Assembly (NCBI GenBank): GCA_015277795.1
Contig: CP063848.1
Span: 3,100,001-3,164,000 of the forward strand
Direction: 5' to 3'
Source of the DNA: Massilia sp. UMI-21
GTDB taxonomy: Bacteria > Pseudomonadota > Gammaproteobacteria > Burkholderiales > Burkholderiaceae_D
Length of the DNA stretch: 64,000 nt
The position numbers and the translations under genes were made by a program. Shown here piece by piece: positions 17,055 to 25,968 of the stretch (positions within the stretch are counted from its first letter, which is position 1; every line of letters starts with the position of its first letter). The notes under the pieces were generated by a model. It did no database searches, was not told the origin of the DNA, and was given only the letters and a program-made list of their open reading frames with translations.

Positions 17055-18160
17055 GCGGTCTCCAAAGGTAGGCTCAGGTGGACAAGGGTGCCTTGCGGCT
17101 GTGCGGGCGCAAGCTTGATTTCGGCGCGCTCGCCGTAGAGCACGCGCAGGCGCTCCCGGGTGGTATCGATGCCGACGCCGCCGCCGCTGCGGCCGGTGCT
17201 CCGGCCCGGACCGAGCCCGGTATCGTGCACGCGGATGTGCAGCTGGCCGTCGTCGGCTACGGCCGAAATGGTGATTTCGCCGCCCTCGATCTTCGGCTCC
17301 AGGCCGTGCACGATCGCGTTCTCGACCAGGGGTTGCAGCAGCATCGGCGGCACTTGCGCCTGACGCAGCGCGGCCGGCAGCTCCAGGCGGTAGGCCAGGC
17401 GCTCGCCCATGCGCACGCCCATCAGGCCCAGGTAGGCTTGCATCGCGTCGAATTCCGCGCCCAGGGTGGTGCTCTCCGAACGGGTGGCGCCGAGCGTGGC
17501 ACGCAGGTACTGGATCAGCTGGTCCAGCATCGCATTGGCGCGGTCCGGATCGATGGCGATCAGGCCCTGCAGGTTGGCCAGGGTATTGAACAGCATGTGC
17601 GGCTCGATCTGGGCCTGCAACAGGCGCAGCTGCGCCTGCAGGGCCTGGCGCTCGATGGTCTCGGCGCGCAGCCGCGCCTCCTGGTGCTCCTGGCGGATGC
17701 GCCGCAGACGCTCGCGGTGGACCACCAGCAGCGTCATGGCGACCAGGCCGAGGAAGGTGAACACGATGTAGCTGACACGCCCCACGCTCGGGTAGGCGGC
17801 CAGGCTCGGAGGAGTATCGCCGACGAGCAGCGCGCCGACCTGGATGCCGACGAAATGGGCCGGCAGCGCGACCAGCAGCATCACCCCGGCCAAGGCCAGC
17901 CAGCGCCCCGGATGTCCGTCCAGCACCGGCCAGAAGCGCAGCCGCACCAGGTCGACCACGGCAAAGCCCGGCACGCCGATACACAGCGAATACACGAGCT
18001 GCTCGGGCAGGGTCTCGGGGCGGCTGACCAGCAGCACGATCAGGACGGCGGCGAGCACGCTGGCCAGGGCGGCCAGGCGCAGGTCGCGCAGCATCGTGGC
18101 GACGATGCGCCCGGGAGGCGCTTCGGGGATGGCGGCTAGGGCGTGGCTGGGCTGGCGCAT
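17051..18160 (-). CDS. LytS-type sensor histidine kinase
   Basis: A 369-residue kinase of the His_kinase (PF06580) family. The N-terminal half has four hydrophobic segments (about 27-45, 50-70, 80-102 and 118-142). The cytoplasmic half has the characteristic H-box QIEPHMLFNTLANL (the family usually has PHFLFN, here HMLFN), the N-box VENAIVHGLEPK and a glycine-rich G-box (DTGLGPG, GGVGIDTTRERL). It phosphorylates the coupled LytTR regulator. Start 18160 is preferred over an in-frame GTG/TTG extension, but ATG 18094, at the first helix, is possible. Confidence 0.88.
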   Translation of the reverse strand: MRQPSHALAAIPEAPPGRIVATMLRDLRLAALASVLAAVLIVLLVSRPETLPEQLVYSLCIGVPGFAVVDLVRLRFWPVLDGHPGRWLALAGVMLLVALPAHFVGIQVGALLVGDTPPSLAAYPSVGRVSYIVFTFLGLVAMTLLVVHRERLRRIRQEHQEARLRAETIERQALQAQLRLLQAQIEPHMLFNTLANLQGLIAIDPDRANAMLDQLIQYLRATLGATRSESTTLGAEFDAMQAYLGLMGVRMGERLAYRLELPAALRQAQVPPMLLQPLVENAIVHGLEPKIEGGEITISAVADDGQLHIRVHDTGLGPGRSTGRSGGGVGIDTTRERLRVLYGERAEIKLAPAQPQGTLVHLSLPLETA

Positions 18161-18525
18161 GGGTCTGGCTTGTTCATGTGGCAAGGTCAAGCTGCATTCT
18201 GCCCAGCCAGCGCGGCGCCGGCAAGCCGGCTGCGACGAACCGGCGTTCCGGCGCCGTGGACCGGCATCCCGGTCGACCGGATTGTGGCGCCGATGGCCAC
18301 CAATACCTACATGCATGTGTCATATTCGGGCTCTTTCCTGTAGGATAATGCCCTAGTCCTATAGGACTATTCCGCTTGCTTGGTGAGCACAGCCAGCTTC
18401 TCCTGAAAGAGACCGTGGGAACACGATTCCGTACGGCGGCGCTGCGTACCCTGCAGTTCAGAAATCGATAACAAATAGCGTGCCGCGGATTTGCTACCGA
18501 ATCCGCCCGGATTCGCCAGGAGTCT
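18161..18525. other. Divergent regulatory region
   Basis: This 365-base gap lies between the kinase gene (minus) and the BNR-protein gene (plus). No gene is visible. The AT-richer stretch at 18300-18375 carries the two CCTRTAGG repeats described separately. AGGAG just before ATG 18526 is the ribosome-binding site of the downstream operon. Confidence 0.5.
18336..18369. promoter_or_regulatory. Tandem palindromic operator, 21-bp period
   Basis: TCCTGTAGGA at 18336-18345 and TCCTATAGGA at 18357-18366 differ at one base. Their centres are exactly 21 bases (two helical turns) apart. The second is the core of the perfect 16-base palindrome TAGTCCTATAGGACTA (18354-18369). The spacing fits LytTR binding sites, and the site sits between the LytTR operon and the BNR operon. 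Internal symmetry also fits a LuxR/NarL-type regulator. Confidence 0.5.
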
Positions 18526-19689
18526 ATGGAGCTTTCCCTGCCACAGCGTGCCGCCGCCCGCAGCCGCACCGCCCTTGCCTGCCTGGCCGCGGTGCTCGCC
18601 ATCGGCGCCGCCGAAGCCGCGCGCTGGACCCTCGGCGCCCGCGCCGCCGCCGCCCCCTCCACCATCGCCACCGTGGTCCCCGGGCGGGTCAGCCTGTCGG
18701 AACTGTCGCGCTCCCTGATCCCGATGCCGCGCAATACCCCATCGGCCCACGCCAGCGCCATGGCGACGCTGCCGGGCGACCGCATGCTGACCTTCTGGTG
18801 GGCCGGCAGCCGCGAGAGCGGCCCGGACGTCAAGGTCTACGCCTCGCAGTGGCAACACGGTAAATGGGGCGCCCCGTGGGAAGTCGCCAGCCGCGCATCG
18901 CTCGGCAAGGCGCTCGGCTTCGGCGTGCGCCGCGTCGGCAACCCGGTCGCCTGGACCGGCAGCGACGGCCGCATCCACCTGTACGTGGTGGCCACCGGCC
19001 TGGGCGGATGGGCCGCGTCGCGCGTGGCCCACCTGGTCTCCAGCGACGAAGGCGCCAGCTTCGCGATGAAGCGCGTGCTGCCGATGTCGCCCCTGTTCAA
19101 TACCAGCGTGCTGGTGCGCACCAACGCGGTCGGCCTGGCCGACGGCGGCTGGTGGCTGCCGGTCTACTTCGAACTCGGCATCAAGTACCCGATGCTGATG
19201 GCCTTCGGCCCCGACGGCGAGCCGACCGGGGTCGCGCGCATTGGCGAACGCACCACCACGCTGCAGCCGGCGATCGTGCCGGTGTCCCCGCACGAGGCGC
19301 GCGCCTGGATGCGCGACGCCAGCGACGAGCGGCGCGTGCAGGTTGCCCGCAGCCGCGACGGCGGCGCCAGCTGGGAAGACCTGCCGCCGCTCGACCTGAA
19401 CAACGAGGACACCTCGATGGCCGTGCTGCGCCTGGCCAACGGCGAATTCCTGATGCTGCACAATCACATCCGCGCCGGCGGCTCGGCGCGCAGCCTGCTG
19501 CGCCTGTCGCTGTCGAAGGACGGCCGGACGTGGCGCACCGTGGCCGACGTGGCCAGCGGCAGCGCCGGCGACGAATTCTCCTATCCGACCATGCAGCAGG
19601 TCGGCCAGGAACTGCATGTCACCTACACCTTCCAGCGCCAGGCGATCGCGCATCACCGGTTCCGGATCAAGATTGGGGAGAACATCTAA
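18526..19689 (+). CDS. BNR-repeat/sialidase-fold exported protein
   Basis: A 387-residue protein with an N-terminal membrane anchor or signal (RTALACLAAVLAIGAAEAA) followed by a six-bladed-propeller-like sequence. Asp-box (BNR) motifs are visible as SSDEGASF, SRDGGASWEDL and SKDGRTWRTV. It resembles the exo-alpha-sialidase/predicted-neuraminidase family. The sialidase Arg triad cannot be confirmed by eye, so substrate and catalysis are uncertain. It is the first of three genes in tight succession (TAATG overlap with the next), and the partners are membrane proteins. That arrangement suggests a surface or exopolysaccharide-linked function rather than sialic-acid catabolism. Confidence 0.8.
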   Translation: MELSLPQRAAARSRTALACLAAVLAIGAAEAARWTLGARAAAAPSTIATVVPGRVSLSELSRSLIPMPRNTPSAHASAMATLPGDRMLTFWWAGSRESGPDVKVYASQWQHGKWGAPWEVASRASLGKALGFGVRRVGNPVAWTGSDGRIHLYVVATGLGGWAASRVAHLVSSDEGASFAMKRVLPMSPLFNTSVLVRTNAVGLADGGWWLPVYFELGIKYPMLMAFGPDGEPTGVARIGERTTTLQPAIVPVSPHEARAWMRDASDERRVQVARSRDGGASWEDLPPLDLNNEDTSMAVLRLANGEFLMLHNHIRAGGSARSLLRLSLSKDGRTWRTVADVASGSAGDEFSYPTMQQVGQELHVTYTFQRQAIAHHRFRIKIGENI

Positions 19690-20423
19690 TGGGTTTGCCT
19701 GAGCTTTCGTGGCAGTTCGTGTACGCGCGCCTGGCGTGGGCGCTGGTGCTGGCGGCCCTGGTGGCGGGCGCCTGGCCGGCCGGCCGGCGCCTGCCGCGGC
19801 GCGCGCTGGCCGGCATCGCGGCCGCCAGCCTGCTCCTGATGGCCCTGCCGGGCCAGGCCTCGCCGGCCTGGCACTTGGGCCTGGCCTTCCAGTACCCGAG
19901 CGGCATGCTGGCCGCGCTGTGCGCGGTGAAGCTGCATGCGCGCTGGCGCGCCGCGCCGGCCGCAGCGTCCGGGCTGGCCGGCGCCATGCCGCTGCGGCTG
20001 GCCGCCGTGCTGGCGGCCGTCGGCTCCGTACTCTATCTCGACGCGATCGGCCTGCTGACGCTGGGCCTGTATTATGCCGGCTTCGGGCCCCGGCTCACCC
20101 CGCTGCTGGCCATGCTGCTGGCGCTGGCCTGCGCCGCCGCCATCGTGCGTGGCCGCAGCCCTGCGCAAGCCGGCGCGGCGCTCGCCGCCGTGCTGCTGTT
20201 CTCGCTCGCGCGGCTGCCGACCGGGAACCTGTGGGACGCCCTGCTCGACCCGCTGCTGTGGGGCTGGGCCCTGTTCGCGCTCGGCGCCGCCGCGGTGCGC
20301 GTCGGGCTGCGCCGCGGCAAGCCCGGGCGCCCGGCCCAGCCGCAGCCCGGCCAGCACGGCCAGCACGAGCTGCCGGCCCTGCGCGCGGCCGGCGCGGAAC
20401 CGTTTTCACCTATCAAGGAGTAG
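19689..20423 (+). CDS. Hypothetical membrane protein in BNR operon
   Basis: A 244-residue integral membrane protein of unknown family. Roughly six to seven hydrophobic segments fill residues 10-205, for example LAWALVLAALVAGAW, LAGIAAASLLLMAL and LAAVLAAVGSVLYLDAIGLLTLGLYYAG. A hydrophilic Pro/Gln-rich tail follows (GRPAQPQPGQHGQHELP), probably cytoplasmic. Its ATG overlaps the stop of the BNR gene (TAATG) and it ends three bases before the next gene, so all three are co-translated. Confidence 0.75.
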   Translation: MGLPELSWQFVYARLAWALVLAALVAGAWPAGRRLPRRALAGIAAASLLLMALPGQASPAWHLGLAFQYPSGMLAALCAVKLHARWRAAPAAASGLAGAMPLRLAAVLAAVGSVLYLDAIGLLTLGLYYAGFGPRLTPLLAMLLALACAAAIVRGRSPAQAGAALAAVLLFSLARLPTGNLWDALLDPLLWGWALFALGAAAVRVGLRRGKPGRPAQPQPGQHGQHELPALRAAGAEPFSPIKE

Positions 20424-20426
20424 TTT

Positions 20427-21236
20427 GTGGCAACAAAGAAGTCCTTCCTCCATCCCGCCATCGCCACCGGGATTGTCATCAACATCTTCATCCTGGTGCT
20501 GGCAATCGCCGCCAGGGGCGACAATGCGGCGCTGTGGCGCCTGCTGGTCGAGGACGGCATCGTCGAGTGGATGCAGTTCCTGTGCTTCAGCGTGATCGCC
20601 ATGCTGCTCGGATTCGCCTTCTTCGAGCGCCTGAAACGCAGCGACCGCGGCCTGCTCGAACTGCTCGCCCTGGGCGGCCTGAGCCTGCTGTGCGCCCTGG
20701 CCGCGCTGGAAGAGATCAGCTGGTTCCAGCGCATCCTCAACGTGCAGTCGCCCGAGTTCTTCCTGCAGAATAACCGCCAGGCCGAGACCAACATCCACAA
20801 CCTGGCGGTGGGCAACGGCAGCCTGCACAAGAACGTGCTGCTCAAGCTGATCGCCATCGCCGGCCTGACCCACAACCTGGTCCTGCCGCTGGTGGCGCGC
20901 ACCAAGCCGGGCGTGCAGCGCTGGGTCGAGAAGCTGGGCCTGTACCTGCCGCCGCTCTTGGCATCGGTGATCTACCTGGTGCTGGTGGCGCTGTCGCACG
21001 CCCTGATCGAGCACCCGCGCAAGGGCGAGCTGGGCGAGATGTTCGGCGCCGTGCATTACCTGGCGACCGTGTTCGCGGCCTATTTCGCGGGCGTGAACTA
21101 CCTGCGCGCACCGCTGTTCGAGAACGCGGCCGACATCCGCCGCCTGTCGGTGCTGTTCGCCGGCGGGATGGTGTTCCTGCTCCTGGTGGCGTGGCTGCTC
21201 AGTGCAGGGGCTGGCGCCGGGCTGCCGCCGGCGTAA
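20427..21236 (+). CDS. Hypothetical membrane protein, third gene of BNR operon
   Basis: A 269-residue membrane protein of unknown function with about six to seven helices (for example AIATGIVINIFILVLAI, WMQFLCFSVIAMLLGFAF, LPPLLASVIYLVLVALSHAL and FAGGMVFLLLVAWLLS). A polar conserved-looking patch, LAALEEISWFQRILN, with acidic residues inside a hydrophobic context, could be functional. The start is GTG at 20427. AAGGAG at 20415-20420, overlapping the previous stop, is well placed for it and decides the start. Confidence 0.75.
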   Translation: MATKKSFLHPAIATGIVINIFILVLAIAARGDNAALWRLLVEDGIVEWMQFLCFSVIAMLLGFAFFERLKRSDRGLLELLALGGLSLLCALAALEEISWFQRILNVQSPEFFLQNNRQAETNIHNLAVGNGSLHKNVLLKLIAIAGLTHNLVLPLVARTKPGVQRWVEKLGLYLPPLLASVIYLVLVALSHALIEHPRKGELGEMFGAVHYLATVFAAYFAGVNYLRAPLFENAADIRRLSVLFAGGMVFLLLVAWLLSAGAGAGLPPA

Positions 21237-21547
21237 GCCGTTCGCGGGGTGGTCCGCGCCGCTAGCGAGGCATCGCCCCCACCCGCCGCGCCTGAAGGAT
21301 CTCATCGCGGAACGCAAGGTCCGAAGGCGCATCCCGACGCATGGCCGTATCATGAGCAATTCGGCTGGTCGCTTCGCCTCGATCGAGACTGTTTTGTCTA
21401 CCTCGAGAATCAGGCATGCGAGACGATCGAACATTTAACGAACGTACATGCTGAGACCCTCGTGACACTCTGAGATTTTTGAACCATCGCGACCTGCTAT
21501 GCTGGACCGCCGGTCAACCAAGGTCGAACAGAAGAGGCATCGCAGAG
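21237..21547. other. Intergenic region at composition change
   Basis: These 311 bases mark the change from about 70% GC to lower GC. A plus-strand frame ending at 21473 gives a protein-like tail (YHEQFGWSLRLDRD, then NQACETIEHLTN) but no credible start or ribosome site. It may be the end of a decayed gene. Nothing else is evident. Confidence 0.3.
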
Positions 21548-22036
21548 ATGAAAGTCGTTTTGGTAGTTGCAATCGTGGCATTGATTGCCGTCGTCATCGG
21601 GCAGGCACTTCTAAAAAGTGTCGGCAGCGTAGAAGACTACAAGTCCCGCCAGCTAATGACGGAGAACGAATCCGAGTTTTTCGGTCGATTGATCGTCGCC
21701 TTGCCAGACCATTACATCTTCCCTCAGGTTGCTCTGCCAGCCCTGATCGAAGGTGGCGCAAAAGACAAGAAGCGCGCATATAGCGACTATCTCCGCATCG
21801 CCCAGCAGCGTGTGGACTATGTAGTGTGCGATCGCAGCTGCCAGGTTGTCGCGGTGGTTGAGCTGGACGACAAAACGCATTCGCGCAAGAAAGATGAGGT
21901 GCGTGATGCGCGCCTGCAGCAGGCTGGCATCCGGACAGTGCGCTTTCAGTCCAAAAGCAAGCCAACTGTGGAGCTCGTGCGCGCCGCCGTTCTGCCGGCA
22001 TCTGCTCCCACAAGCTCCAAAGCGACTGTAGCCTGA
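21548..22036 (+). CDS. DUF2726 domain protein with N-terminal membrane anchor
   Basis: A 162-residue protein. Residues about 2-24 form a single hydrophobic helix (VVLVVAIVALIAVVIGQALL). The rest is a DUF2726 domain: MTENESEFFGRLIVALPDHYIFPQVAL, then VDYVVCDRSCQVVAVVELDDKTH and AGIRTVRFQSK. The domain resembles the restriction-endonuclease-like fold (the D/E...ExK-type core would be VDYVVCD and VVELDDK), so a nuclease or nucleic-acid role is plausible but unproven. Start ATG 21548 has a GCAGAG ribosome site and begins at the anchor. Base composition is lower in GC than the surroundings, suggesting transfer. Confidence 0.8.
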   Translation: MKVVLVVAIVALIAVVIGQALLKSVGSVEDYKSRQLMTENESEFFGRLIVALPDHYIFPQVALPALIEGGAKDKKRAYSDYLRIAQQRVDYVVCDRSCQVVAVVELDDKTHSRKKDEVRDARLQQAGIRTVRFQSKSKPTVELVRAAVLPASAPTSSKATVA

Positions 22037-22195
22037 ATATCAACGAAGCCTAAGCCGTCGATATCGTCAGCTTCCTGCCGCCAGCAGTCCTTCAGGAGAC
22101 CGAAGAATTGGGGCTTTTGTTGGCTTTTTTCAGGCTGCGGCATGGCCTTTCGGTATTCTTCCTTATGCTCATCTTAGAATTTCCAAACGAAAAAC

Positions 22196-22499
22196 TGAAT
22201 CGCCACGAGTTTCCTAGACACTCGCGAGCCGCTTGAAATACTGCTTTTCATACTTAACTGGCGACACGTCATTGCTGAAGCTGTGCCGGCGCTTCGGATT
22301 GTAAAACATCTCGATGTAATCGAAGACATCCTGCCTTGCCTCTTCCCGGGTGCCGTAAGTCTTGCGTCGGATTCGTTCCCTTTTTAAGAGCTGGAAGAAG
22401 CGCTCGGCGACGGCGTTATCGTGGCAGTTCCCTCGCCGGCTCATGCTTTGCTGCAGATTGTGCTGGTCCAGGAAATCGCGCCAGTCATAGTTGCTGAAC
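22196..22499 (-). mobile_element. Remnant of an IS3-family insertion sequence
   Basis: Only the 3' end of the element remains. It holds the last part of the transposase frame plus a terminal sequence (reading on the minus strand TGTCTAGGAAACTCGTGG) typical of IS3-group ends near 22196. The 5' part and first inverted repeat are missing; homology stops near 22499. Confidence 0.7.
22214..22498 (-). pseudogene. Truncated IS3-family transposase (OrfB C-terminus)
   Basis: The open frame encodes the C-terminal part of the DDE integrase domain. FSNYDWRDFLDQHNLQQ is followed by SMSRRGNCHDNAVAERFF, which contains the catalytic-region Glu context, and by YIEMFYNPKRRHSF. The frame stays open through 22498 but matches nothing further upstream, so the gene lost its first two thirds (both catalytic Asp residues). 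It cannot be an active transposase. Confidence 0.85.
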
Positions 22500-22677
22500 G
22501 CAGCGGGGACCGGGCAGCTGTCTCACGCCAAACCTGCTGTTCGACCTGCATGATGTCGACACCGTCATCCGACGCAATCAGCCTGGCGTTAAACGAGCAC
22601 TGAGCTGCCTGCCAAGGCTGAGCAATAGCGCTATCGGGGCATTGCTACCGCAGCACCGGAGAGCGGCCGCCCCGCCA

Positions 22678-22920
22678 TTACCACCACGGGTAGCGCATGT
22701 CCAAGCCGAGCTTGCTGGCAAGCATAAAGGTCAAGAACCCGAGGCCCAGCAGCGACAGCACGAAAATTGCGGCCACCTGGCCGCTCGCGCGCAGCACCGC
22801 GCGCGTATCCATCTGCTGCTTTTTCTTCCCTTGATCGTAATGCCACTTGATGGCGAAGAACATGCCTATGCATAAGGCGAGAACCTTGAACGTACCGGCG
22901 ACGATGGGAAACCAATCCAT
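22678..22920 (-). CDS. Small hypothetical membrane protein (two TM segments)
   Basis: An 80-residue product with two clear membrane helices, about 4-24 (FPIVAGTFKVLALCIGMFFA) and 46-69 (QVAAIFVLSLLGLGFLTFMLA). A basic cytoplasmic linker (KWHYDQGKKKQQMDTR) separates them, and the tail is aromatic (MRYPWW). I do not recognise the family. The sequence is protein-like, but no strong ribosome-binding site precedes ATG 22920, so expression is less certain. It lies between the IS3 remnant and the TonB receptor. Confidence 0.6.
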   Translation of the reverse strand: MDWFPIVAGTFKVLALCIGMFFAIKWHYDQGKKKQQMDTRAVLRASGQVAAIFVLSLLGLGFLTFMLASKLGLDMRYPWW

Positions 22921-23167
22921 GATGTTGAACCAATGCAGATGAGAGAAGAGAAAGCGCCGGCAACACCATCCAGGGATGGCGTTGCGGCAGTTTGTGAAGC
23001 ATTCTACTCAAAAGCACTTTCAATACATCGAGACAAAATGTCCCAGTTGGAATCCGTACAAGAGAAAAAGTCGCCGATCGTCATGGCGCCTTGTTCGACG
23101 TCGCTTGCCGGCCGCGTGCCGTCATCCGGCCCGCCGGACCGGATGAGCATGTCGCCTCTCCAGGACA

Positions 23168-25666
23168 TCAGAAGCAGTAGTTCATGCGGGCGTAGATGAA
23201 ACGCCCGCTACGGCCGAACGGCGCGTAGTTGGCGAAGGGCGTGTTCCCCGTGCTGTTCAGCGCCGGCGGTTGGGTTTCAGGATACTGGTCGAACAGGTTG
23301 TCCGCGCCCAGCGCCAGGCTCAGTTTCGGCGTCAGCGCGTAGCGCGCTTCCAGGTCGACCAGGGTCTTGGCCCCCATCCAGAAGTCCAGCGCCGCCGTGG
23401 TGCCGGGCTGCAGCACCTTGCCGTAGCGCGTCGCGCGCAGGGTCGCGCCCCACTGGCCCAGCTTCCAATTCATGTTGGCGCTGAGCTTGTTCTCGGGCTG
23501 GCCCTTCTCCAGCGACAGCACGTTCAGGCGGTCGAACAGCACCGGTGCCGGATTGAGCGCGGCCAACTGCGCCGTCACCGGCACCTTGGTCACCTTGGTG
23601 TCGGTGAAGTTGCCCGCCAGCGTGAAGTCGAAATTACCGGCGTTCGCCGTCTTCATCGGCCAGCTCAGCACCACGTCCACGCCCTGGGTACGGGTGTCGA
23701 CGCCGTTGATGAAGAAGCGCCCGCCGCCCACGCCATTGATGCCCTGCGCGATGATGTAGTTGCGCACGTTGGTCTGGGTCAGGTTCTCGGACAGGATGAT
23801 GCGGTCCTCGATGTCGATGCGGTAGGCGTCGATGGTGATGCTGAACGGGTCGAAGCGCAGCACCGCGCCGATCGAGGCGTTCACCGATTTTTCCGCTTCC
23901 AGCGGCTTGGCGCCGAGCGCCACCGCCACCCGGTCGGTCGGGCGGAAGGTGGTGATCTCGAAAGGCACGCCGTTGATGAAGTTGGTCGAGGTCGCGGTGA
24001 AGTACTGCTGCTGCGGCGACGGCGCCCGGAAGCCGTTCTGGATCGCGCCGCGCAGCGCGAAGGACTTGCTGAAGTCGTAGCGGCCGGAGAGCTTGCCGGC
24101 CAGGCTGTTGCCGAAGTCGGAGTAGTGCTCGCCGCGCACCGCCACCGAGGCCAGGAATTCCGGCGTGATGTTCGCTTCCAGGTCGACGAAGGCGCCGATC
24201 GCGCTGCGGTGCGCGTCGACCTCGTTGCTCGGACGGAAGCCCGGGAACACCTGGGCGCCCGGCGCCGCCGGGGTGCCGTTCGGCAAGATCACCGGGCCGG
24301 CGCGGTAGGAATCCGGCTCGCCCGCGAACAGCTGGTAGCCTTCGCGGCGTGCTTCCGTGCCGACCGCGATGTTCAGCGGCGAAGCCAGGCCGGCCACGTC
24401 CAGCGAGCGCACGCCGGTCAGGTTGAACACCAGCTGGTCGTAGGCGTAGCCGCCGGCGTAGAACGCGGTCTTGCTGCCCGGGCCGATCGAGCGGTTCAGG
24501 GTGTTCTCGATGTCGTAGGCCATGCGGTTGCGGCCGTAGCCGAGCGAGGCGTCCATGTCCCAGTTGCCGGCCAGCCAGGTGACCCCGCCGGTGGCCGAGA
24601 AGTCGTTCACGGTCGGCGCGATGATCGGCAGGAAGCCGTCCGGGTAGATCGACGCGATGTTGCGGTCGTCCAGCGCGCGCCGGAAGAAGCCGCCCGAACG
24701 CGCGAAGCGGTTCTGGCCACTGGCCCAGCCATACAGCTTGACGCCGCCGCCCAGGTCGTAGCCGGCGTTGGCGAACAGGGTGAGCTGTTCCATCTCGGGA
24801 TCGCCGTACCAGGCGTTGAAGCGGTCGATGGTGAGTTCGCGCGGGTCGAAGCCGCCGCCCGCCACGCGCGGGTACTGCTGGCGCATGTCGTAGCCGCTGC
24901 GCTCGGTGCGGTGCTGGTCCTTGTATTCGGCGGCGATGGTCAGGTAGCCGTCCTCGCCCAGGGCCAGGCCCTTCCAGAGGCTGACGGTGGCGGTCTGGCC
25001 GTCGGTGCGCTCGCGCGCGTTCGGTGCGGTCCAGGTGGCGCCGGCCGGGGGCGCATCGTTCCACAGCTCGTATTCGGTCTTGCGGGCGCCGTAGGTGACG
25101 CTGGCTTCGCCGCCGCTGCGGTCGGTGCGCAGGCGCAGGTTGACCACGCCCGAGATCGCGTCCGAACCGTACTGGGCGGCGGCGCCGTCGCGCAGCACCT
25201 CGACGCTCTTGACGATCGCGGTCGGGATGGTGTTCATGTCGACCGCCGCTGAGCCGCGGCCGATCGAGCCGTTGACGTTGACCAGCGACGAAGCGTGGCG
25301 GCGCTTGGAGTTGACCAGCACCAGGGTCTGGTCGGGGGCCATGCCGCGCAGGGTGGCGGGACGGATGGTGTCGGTGCCGTCGGTGATGGCGGGCTTCGGG
25401 AAGTTCAGCGAGGGCAGCGCCATCGACAGCGCCTGGGTCATTTCGGTGCTGCCGCTGTTCTTGAGGGTCTCGGCCGAGATGATGTCGACCGGCGCGGCGG
25501 TGTCGAGCGCGGTGCGGTTGGCCACGCGGGTGCCGGTCACCACCACGGTGGCCGCGGCCGCAGGATCGGTGGATGGAGCCGGCGCGGCATCCTGCGCGTG
25601 GACGCCCGAAAACAGCGAGGCGATGGCCACGGCCAGTACAGTCTTTTGCGTCACATGTTTCTGCAT
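23168..25666 (-). CDS. TonB-dependent outer-membrane receptor
   Basis: An 832-residue receptor with signal peptide (ending VHAQDA) and a short Pro/Ala linker. The plug domain covers about 38-160 (TVVVTGTRVANRTALDTAAPVD, VEVLRDGAAAQYGSDAISGVVN). A 22-strand-type barrel ends in RSGRFIYARMNYCF with the terminal Phe required for insertion. The TonB box is probably within the TVVVTG segment. No fecI/fecR-like extension is present at the N-terminus. The substrate cannot be assigned; it diverges from an amino-acid permease gene, which hints at a peptide or amino-acid derivative but is weak evidence. Confidence 0.92.
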   Translation of the reverse strand: MQKHVTQKTVLAVAIASLFSGVHAQDAAPAPSTDPAAAATVVVTGTRVANRTALDTAAPVDIISAETLKNSGSTEMTQALSMALPSLNFPKPAITDGTDTIRPATLRGMAPDQTLVLVNSKRRHASSLVNVNGSIGRGSAAVDMNTIPTAIVKSVEVLRDGAAAQYGSDAISGVVNLRLRTDRSGGEASVTYGARKTEYELWNDAPPAGATWTAPNARERTDGQTATVSLWKGLALGEDGYLTIAAEYKDQHRTERSGYDMRQQYPRVAGGGFDPRELTIDRFNAWYGDPEMEQLTLFANAGYDLGGGVKLYGWASGQNRFARSGGFFRRALDDRNIASIYPDGFLPIIAPTVNDFSATGGVTWLAGNWDMDASLGYGRNRMAYDIENTLNRSIGPGSKTAFYAGGYAYDQLVFNLTGVRSLDVAGLASPLNIAVGTEARREGYQLFAGEPDSYRAGPVILPNGTPAAPGAQVFPGFRPSNEVDAHRSAIGAFVDLEANITPEFLASVAVRGEHYSDFGNSLAGKLSGRYDFSKSFALRGAIQNGFRAPSPQQQYFTATSTNFINGVPFEITTFRPTDRVAVALGAKPLEAEKSVNASIGAVLRFDPFSITIDAYRIDIEDRIILSENLTQTNVRNYIIAQGINGVGGGRFFINGVDTRTQGVDVVLSWPMKTANAGNFDFTLAGNFTDTKVTKVPVTAQLAALNPAPVLFDRLNVLSLEKGQPENKLSANMNWKLGQWGATLRATRYGKVLQPGTTAALDFWMGAKTLVDLEARYALTPKLSLALGADNLFDQYPETQPPALNSTGNTPFANYAPFGRSGRFIYARMNYCF

Positions 25667-25968
25667 CGTGATGTCCTCTTGTTGTTGTCAACACGCCGGA
25701 AGTCGCGGGGCGTCGTTTGATACTGCTGGGCACGCTAGAGGATGTCAATTCGCAAAGCTTGCATTTGGACATATTTACAACAGTAAGACGCACGTCAGGC
25801 TGCCGTAAGCAAACCGAGGCGCGTGCCAGGCGCGCGCCGCGCCGGCCAGCGCCTGCCTATAATCGCTGCCGCAGGACGGTCCGCCCCGCGGGCCGGCCCT
25901 GCTCCCGATGCCTTACGGGCCGGCGCCCCTTGCCGGCAAAGTTCCCTTTATCACGTTGACGGCACCAC
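25667..25968. other. Divergent promoter region (TonB receptor / permease)
   Basis: This 302-base gap has no gene. The minus strand carries a TTGACA (25743-25748) that could be a -35 for the receptor, but no well-spaced -10 accompanies it. A GTTGACG precedes the permease ATG by 16 bases, too close to act as its promoter. No clear operator was seen. Confidence 0.3.

Noticed and set aside
21249..21473. Plus-strand frame with a protein-like tail before the DUF2726 gene
   Set aside because: The last 40 residues look plausible, but the first half is Pro/Ala-rich out-of-frame sequence with no ribosome site; at most a remnant.
23270..25252. Plus-strand open frame of 660 codons
   Set aside because: Antisense to the TonB receptor, whose plug, barrel and terminal Phe are all intact.
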